A DNA stretch of 64,000 nt from Pelargonium x hortorum (Eukaryota > Streptophyta > Magnoliopsida > Geraniales > Geraniaceae), in assembly GCA_036897525.1 (NCBI GenBank), contig JAYMTJ010000002.1, positions 1 through 64,000 on the forward strand, written 5' to 3'. Both the position numbers and the translations under genes were made by a program. Of this stretch, positions 60,660 through 64,000 are shown one piece after another. A model generated the notes under the pieces. It saw only the letters and a list, made by a program, of their open reading frames with translations. It did no database searches and was not told where the DNA came from. Position 1 is the stretch's first letter. Every line of letters begins with the position of its first letter.

Positions 60660-63600
60660 TAGAAAACCTCCTTCTCTGTCAAAGCATGCCAGCAAGAACT
60701 GGATACGCTGGAACAACTGCCCTTTTTCCGAACCTGTGCTTTATGAGCTCTTTCTTCTTGTCGTACCCAAGTTTTTGACCTGGACATGGTTTGTTCTGTC
60801 GGGATATTTTGTGAAAAGTAAGGAAAAGAAGTTTGGTTAGTTACTTGAGATATTTTCTTATCATCTTACAAAGCAATGTAAGTTTACTTTCTATAGTGAA
60901 ATACTTTACTAAAAAAAAAAGGATTACAAACTTACTTACAGAAACAAATAACGGGATCTTAATCTCTAGAGACTGGGAGATATCAATTTTTCTTTATGTG
61001 ATTCTGAAAATGCTTCCTATTGTTGAGAATTCTATTTACTACTTGTATTACTGAACTTCGTATCACGGTAAGTGCACACAGGCGCCTCTAAGTCTAGGCG
61101 TGATAATGAAGAAGAAAATATTTGACCCATGCATGAGCCTTCCTTTCTATATCTAGAATACAGACACATTATACTTGGAATATAACAGCTTTAGAACAAA
61201 GCTAAATAATATAAGGTAATTTACTCTTGAAGTGCTTGCTTTTCTTTTTTATAAACAGGAGAGGAGATTTAGGCTTAGGCTGGGGATTTCGCTTCTAAGA
61301 GAACACTCCTCCAAAAACGGGTATATAGAAATAGGAGATATAGCTTCACAAGAGGGGCTCCCAACAAAGTGCTTTCTAGAATTCTGTTAATAAAAGCATA
61401 AAACGGAAGCTGCCGACTCAGAGAGTTACTTAACTAACCTAGAGTAAAGTAGAAGCTTTGTCCTACGCATTGGATTTTCCTTCCATTTTAGGGGGAGCCC
61501 TTTTTATACGACCGGTATTTTGAGTATGACTCCGTGGCAAAGGAGGTTTTTCGGTTTAGATGCTGTCTAAGTTTTTTGGCCGGTCAAAGCAAAGGTAGTC
61601 TAGAATAAGAAGTACTCTTAACAATAACAAATAAACTCTAATGAATATCTGGGGAGCCCCAAGGAACAAGTATTTGGGCATGGAGCTAAGAATCTGCTTA
61701 GTATTAAAGTAAAACTCTTAGAGTCTTAATTAAATAAAGGTTGCTCATAATTGAACAGGTCAACAAAGTGAATAAAAACTGAGATCCTGTTTACAAGAGA
61801 CATCCCTACGAGGAATCCTAAGCTAAGTACTTCATTGTGAAAGGGGTTTCCAGCCCTGTTATATAGTTAATCTTAGAAATCAAGCCCCTATTAATTATTA
61901 AAGGTGCCAGCCAAACCCAAACCAAAGAGTTCCAACTTTCTTTTCGCTCGCTGTCTATAGAGCTCTGACTATACTTATATGGATACTGGTATTGAAATTT
62001 GGTGCAGCAGCAGTCCAGCCCTAATTTATTGAGTGTTTTTGAAGTAATAACCAAAGCAAAGCACAAACAAATAGTATAAAATTATACAGGAAGAGCTTTT
62101 AAAAGTATCATTAAAGCGCATCGAAAACCGGATAAAATATGTAGAATAATTACAATATACATTAATAGAAAGTGCAAGGCATTAATTCTAAAGGTCCCGC
62201 GGAATTCTAATACTAAAAAAAGTAGAGCTGTAGTAAAGAGTAAAAGGAAAGAGGGGATTCAAATCGGGTTAGGACAAAGCTTAGATAAAGTAGCTATGTT
62301 AAAGCCTCCTCTAAAATTAGACTCAATAAGACTCATTTCAAGCCCTATCCTATAAGGTCCCCTCTTTTCCCTAGTAATTAGGAATTTTACCTAACCGGCT
62401 TGTAAAGGAGGACTCTTTAAGATATATCAATGATAAAGCACTTAAACCTAACCTAATACATTTACAAAGAAATTTCCCCGCTTTCTACAAGTAAGACTGC
62501 GTTGGCTTTCCAATTGACATGTACCCGAGCATAATATTATTTACCGAACTCTAGTCTCTGGCATTTCAGGACATTTAGTAGAGAAAACGGGTAGTTTCAG
62601 ATAAATTAGATATAATTTGTAATTCCCCCGAATTTGTAACAAAAGCATTCCTTATTTTCTTTAGAGTTTAGGACTTCAAAGTAAGAAAGAATATTCGTTG
62701 CGGCATTTATCAAGGGGTACCTCAACAGAGATTCGTAGTCTAAGGAATTTCGTACAGAATAGAAAGGCTAAACATTTCAAGGGAGCTCCTGAAACAGAGT
62801 GGATTAGCGACTCTAAATCTTAATCTTATTTGCTCACCAAAGCCCCCTAAATATTTTAACTCTTTAGCTAGAAAGACTTAAAAAAAACCCTTTAAAGATA
62901 TAACCAAAAAAAAGAATTTACGGATCTAAAAAAAGGGACTCTTTTAGTTGTCTAGATTCCTCCTAATTCTCTAAGCTAACTTCTTGAGAAAATGCCTGAG
63001 GAACTAAAACAAAGTGCTTCTTTTTTACTGACCGCCTTCCTAAAGTAAAGCCCGAGAAGTCCAGAAAGATCCTAGCTTTAGCCTTTATATCGATCGAGTC
63101 TTCCTTTTTTTTTTTATCGATAACACGAAATCTCTAAATAAGGGTGCTCGGAAAAGTCATTTTTGTATTATATGAGAATGAAAGGAACCCTTGTTAACTA
63201 AAAGAAATACAGTATCTATTGTCTATGTTAGGATAATGTATTTCAGTAGGACAAAAAGCCGCAGGAGTGTGGTAACTGGGATTCTAGTCTAGAGTTGCTA
63301 AAAAGATTTTACCGGGATCTTAGTCTTATATAAGGGCTTCTAATCGCATCAGTTTTTAAGGATTCATAAGTTTTAAACAGCCCCGAGTCTCATCTCTACC
63401 TTATTCTTCGGCACTAAGCTAGCTTCACTAGTGAGAATATACCTCTAAAATCCCCATATTTTATCTGAAAAGAGTTTATAGCAATTAAAGGAGGGAGTAA
63501 GGTGTCTTATCTTCAAGTTTTTAGAGAAATTTCTAATGTGGTACAAATAAAGAGTGCCCCTATACCTATAGTTCCTATAGTCCTGACTTACTACACATAG

Positions 63601-64000
63601 ATATAAAAAGGGTCCTCGATTCTTTTTTGTTTGGGGATCAATAACAGTTAAGGAGTTTCTTTTTATTCTATATTACGCGATTCTCGTTTTAAAAGGGCTC
63701 CTGTAAGGAGGAGTTGTACCTCATTTAAAGGTAAGTCTTAATTTCCTTGGGAGATCTGCCTATTCTTTCTATATTTATACTGGTTACTAGATCCTAGGTT
63801 TTTTAGGTGTTCTTTGTGGATTTTTTGAAGGGGGAATATTTACATTCAAGCAAAGCGAGGTTAAAATGGGAATTTCTACAAGTTCAGCTTTAGTTTCAGT
63901 TCAGATCTCTCTTTATAGAGTATATAGGTGTGCGACCCCAATCCCGGGTTTACTCTTTAGTACCATTAAAACGGGCCAGAACTCCTAAGCAAAACTTAGA
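60660..64000. other. AT-rich spacer to window end
   Basis: The part at 60690-60800 looks somewhat richer in G+C than its surroundings but holds no frame of note. Frames of 73 codons (plus, 60833-61054) and 82 codons (minus, 61818-62066) are unrecognised. An inverted repeat TATCGAT/ATCGATA lies at 63088-63122. No RNA gene, promoter or terminator is visible. Confidence 0.58.
63088..63122. repeat. Inverted repeat TATCGAT...ATCGATA around a T run
   Basis: Seven-base perfect arms are separated by 21 bases that include an 11-base T run (63105-63115). ATCGAT is itself a palindrome, so arm matching is easier than it looks. Confidence 0.35.

Noticed and set aside
61901-61912. GTGCCAGC word, as in the small-subunit rRNA 530 loop
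   Set aside because: The match stops after about eight bases and the conserved bases that should follow are absent.
61818-62066. 82-codon minus-strand frame
   Set aside because: No recognisable motif, family resemblance or flanking signals.
1232-63115. Homopolymer runs of 11-13 A or T (1232, 35086, 37272, 63105)
   Set aside because: None follows a GC-rich stem at the distance of an intrinsic terminator, so they are treated as ordinary low-complexity tracts.

Overview
The window is 64 kb of AT-rich DNA in which I can recognise no intact gene. Hand counts on scattered 60-base lines give about one third G+C. The longest open frame on either strand is 109 codons and most are under 70. Stop words (TAA, TAG and their complements TTA, CTA) are very common in all frames. 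None of the translations recalls a protein family I know. I see no rRNA core motif, intact tRNA, CRISPR array, insertion sequence, long terminal repeat or satellite block.

Two kinds of structure rise above this background. The first is a scatter of decayed tRNA-like segments. At least four places carry the exact T-loop consensus GGTTCRANTCC (about 31.6, 41.8, 46.0 and 60.6 kb), and several weaker places have D-arm-like words. In several of them the D-arm and T-arm words lie at the spacing of a real tRNA. The best is a CAU-anticodon, elongator-Met-like relic at 41.76-41.83 kb, bracketed by a 10-bp direct repeat. The second is a dispersed family of short, GC-richer imperfect palindromes made of a purine run ending in GG or GGG, a 0-4 base centre, and a matching pyrimidine run. 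They recur through the whole window, often start with TA or TAG, and in a few cases form strong hairpins (36.06, 42.90 and 44.74 kb).

By region: 0-15 kb is plain AT-rich spacer with small palindromes and two tRNA-like relics on the minus strand. From 15 to 20 kb there are patches of strong, alternating strand skew. From 20 to 30 kb is spacer ending in a GC-rich island near 30.0 kb. From 31 to 42 kb is the densest stretch of tRNA-like relics, with a G-poor patch at 33.7-34.6 kb and the strongest hairpins and palindromes. From 42 to 51 kb there are further hairpins, small tandem repeats and two relics. From 51 to 64 kb is spacer with skew patches, a (TAGAG)4 tract and two relics.

Organism: the mix of gene-free AT-rich spacer, proliferating short palindromes and tRNA debris fits an expanded organelle genome (mitochondrial or plastid) of a protist, alga or similar eukaryote better than a bacterium, whose DNA would be gene-dense. 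It is also lower in G+C than typical seed-plant mitochondrial DNA. This is inference: no diagnostic organelle gene is in the window, and nuclear spacer is not excluded. No operon or pathway can be described, because no gene can be supported.
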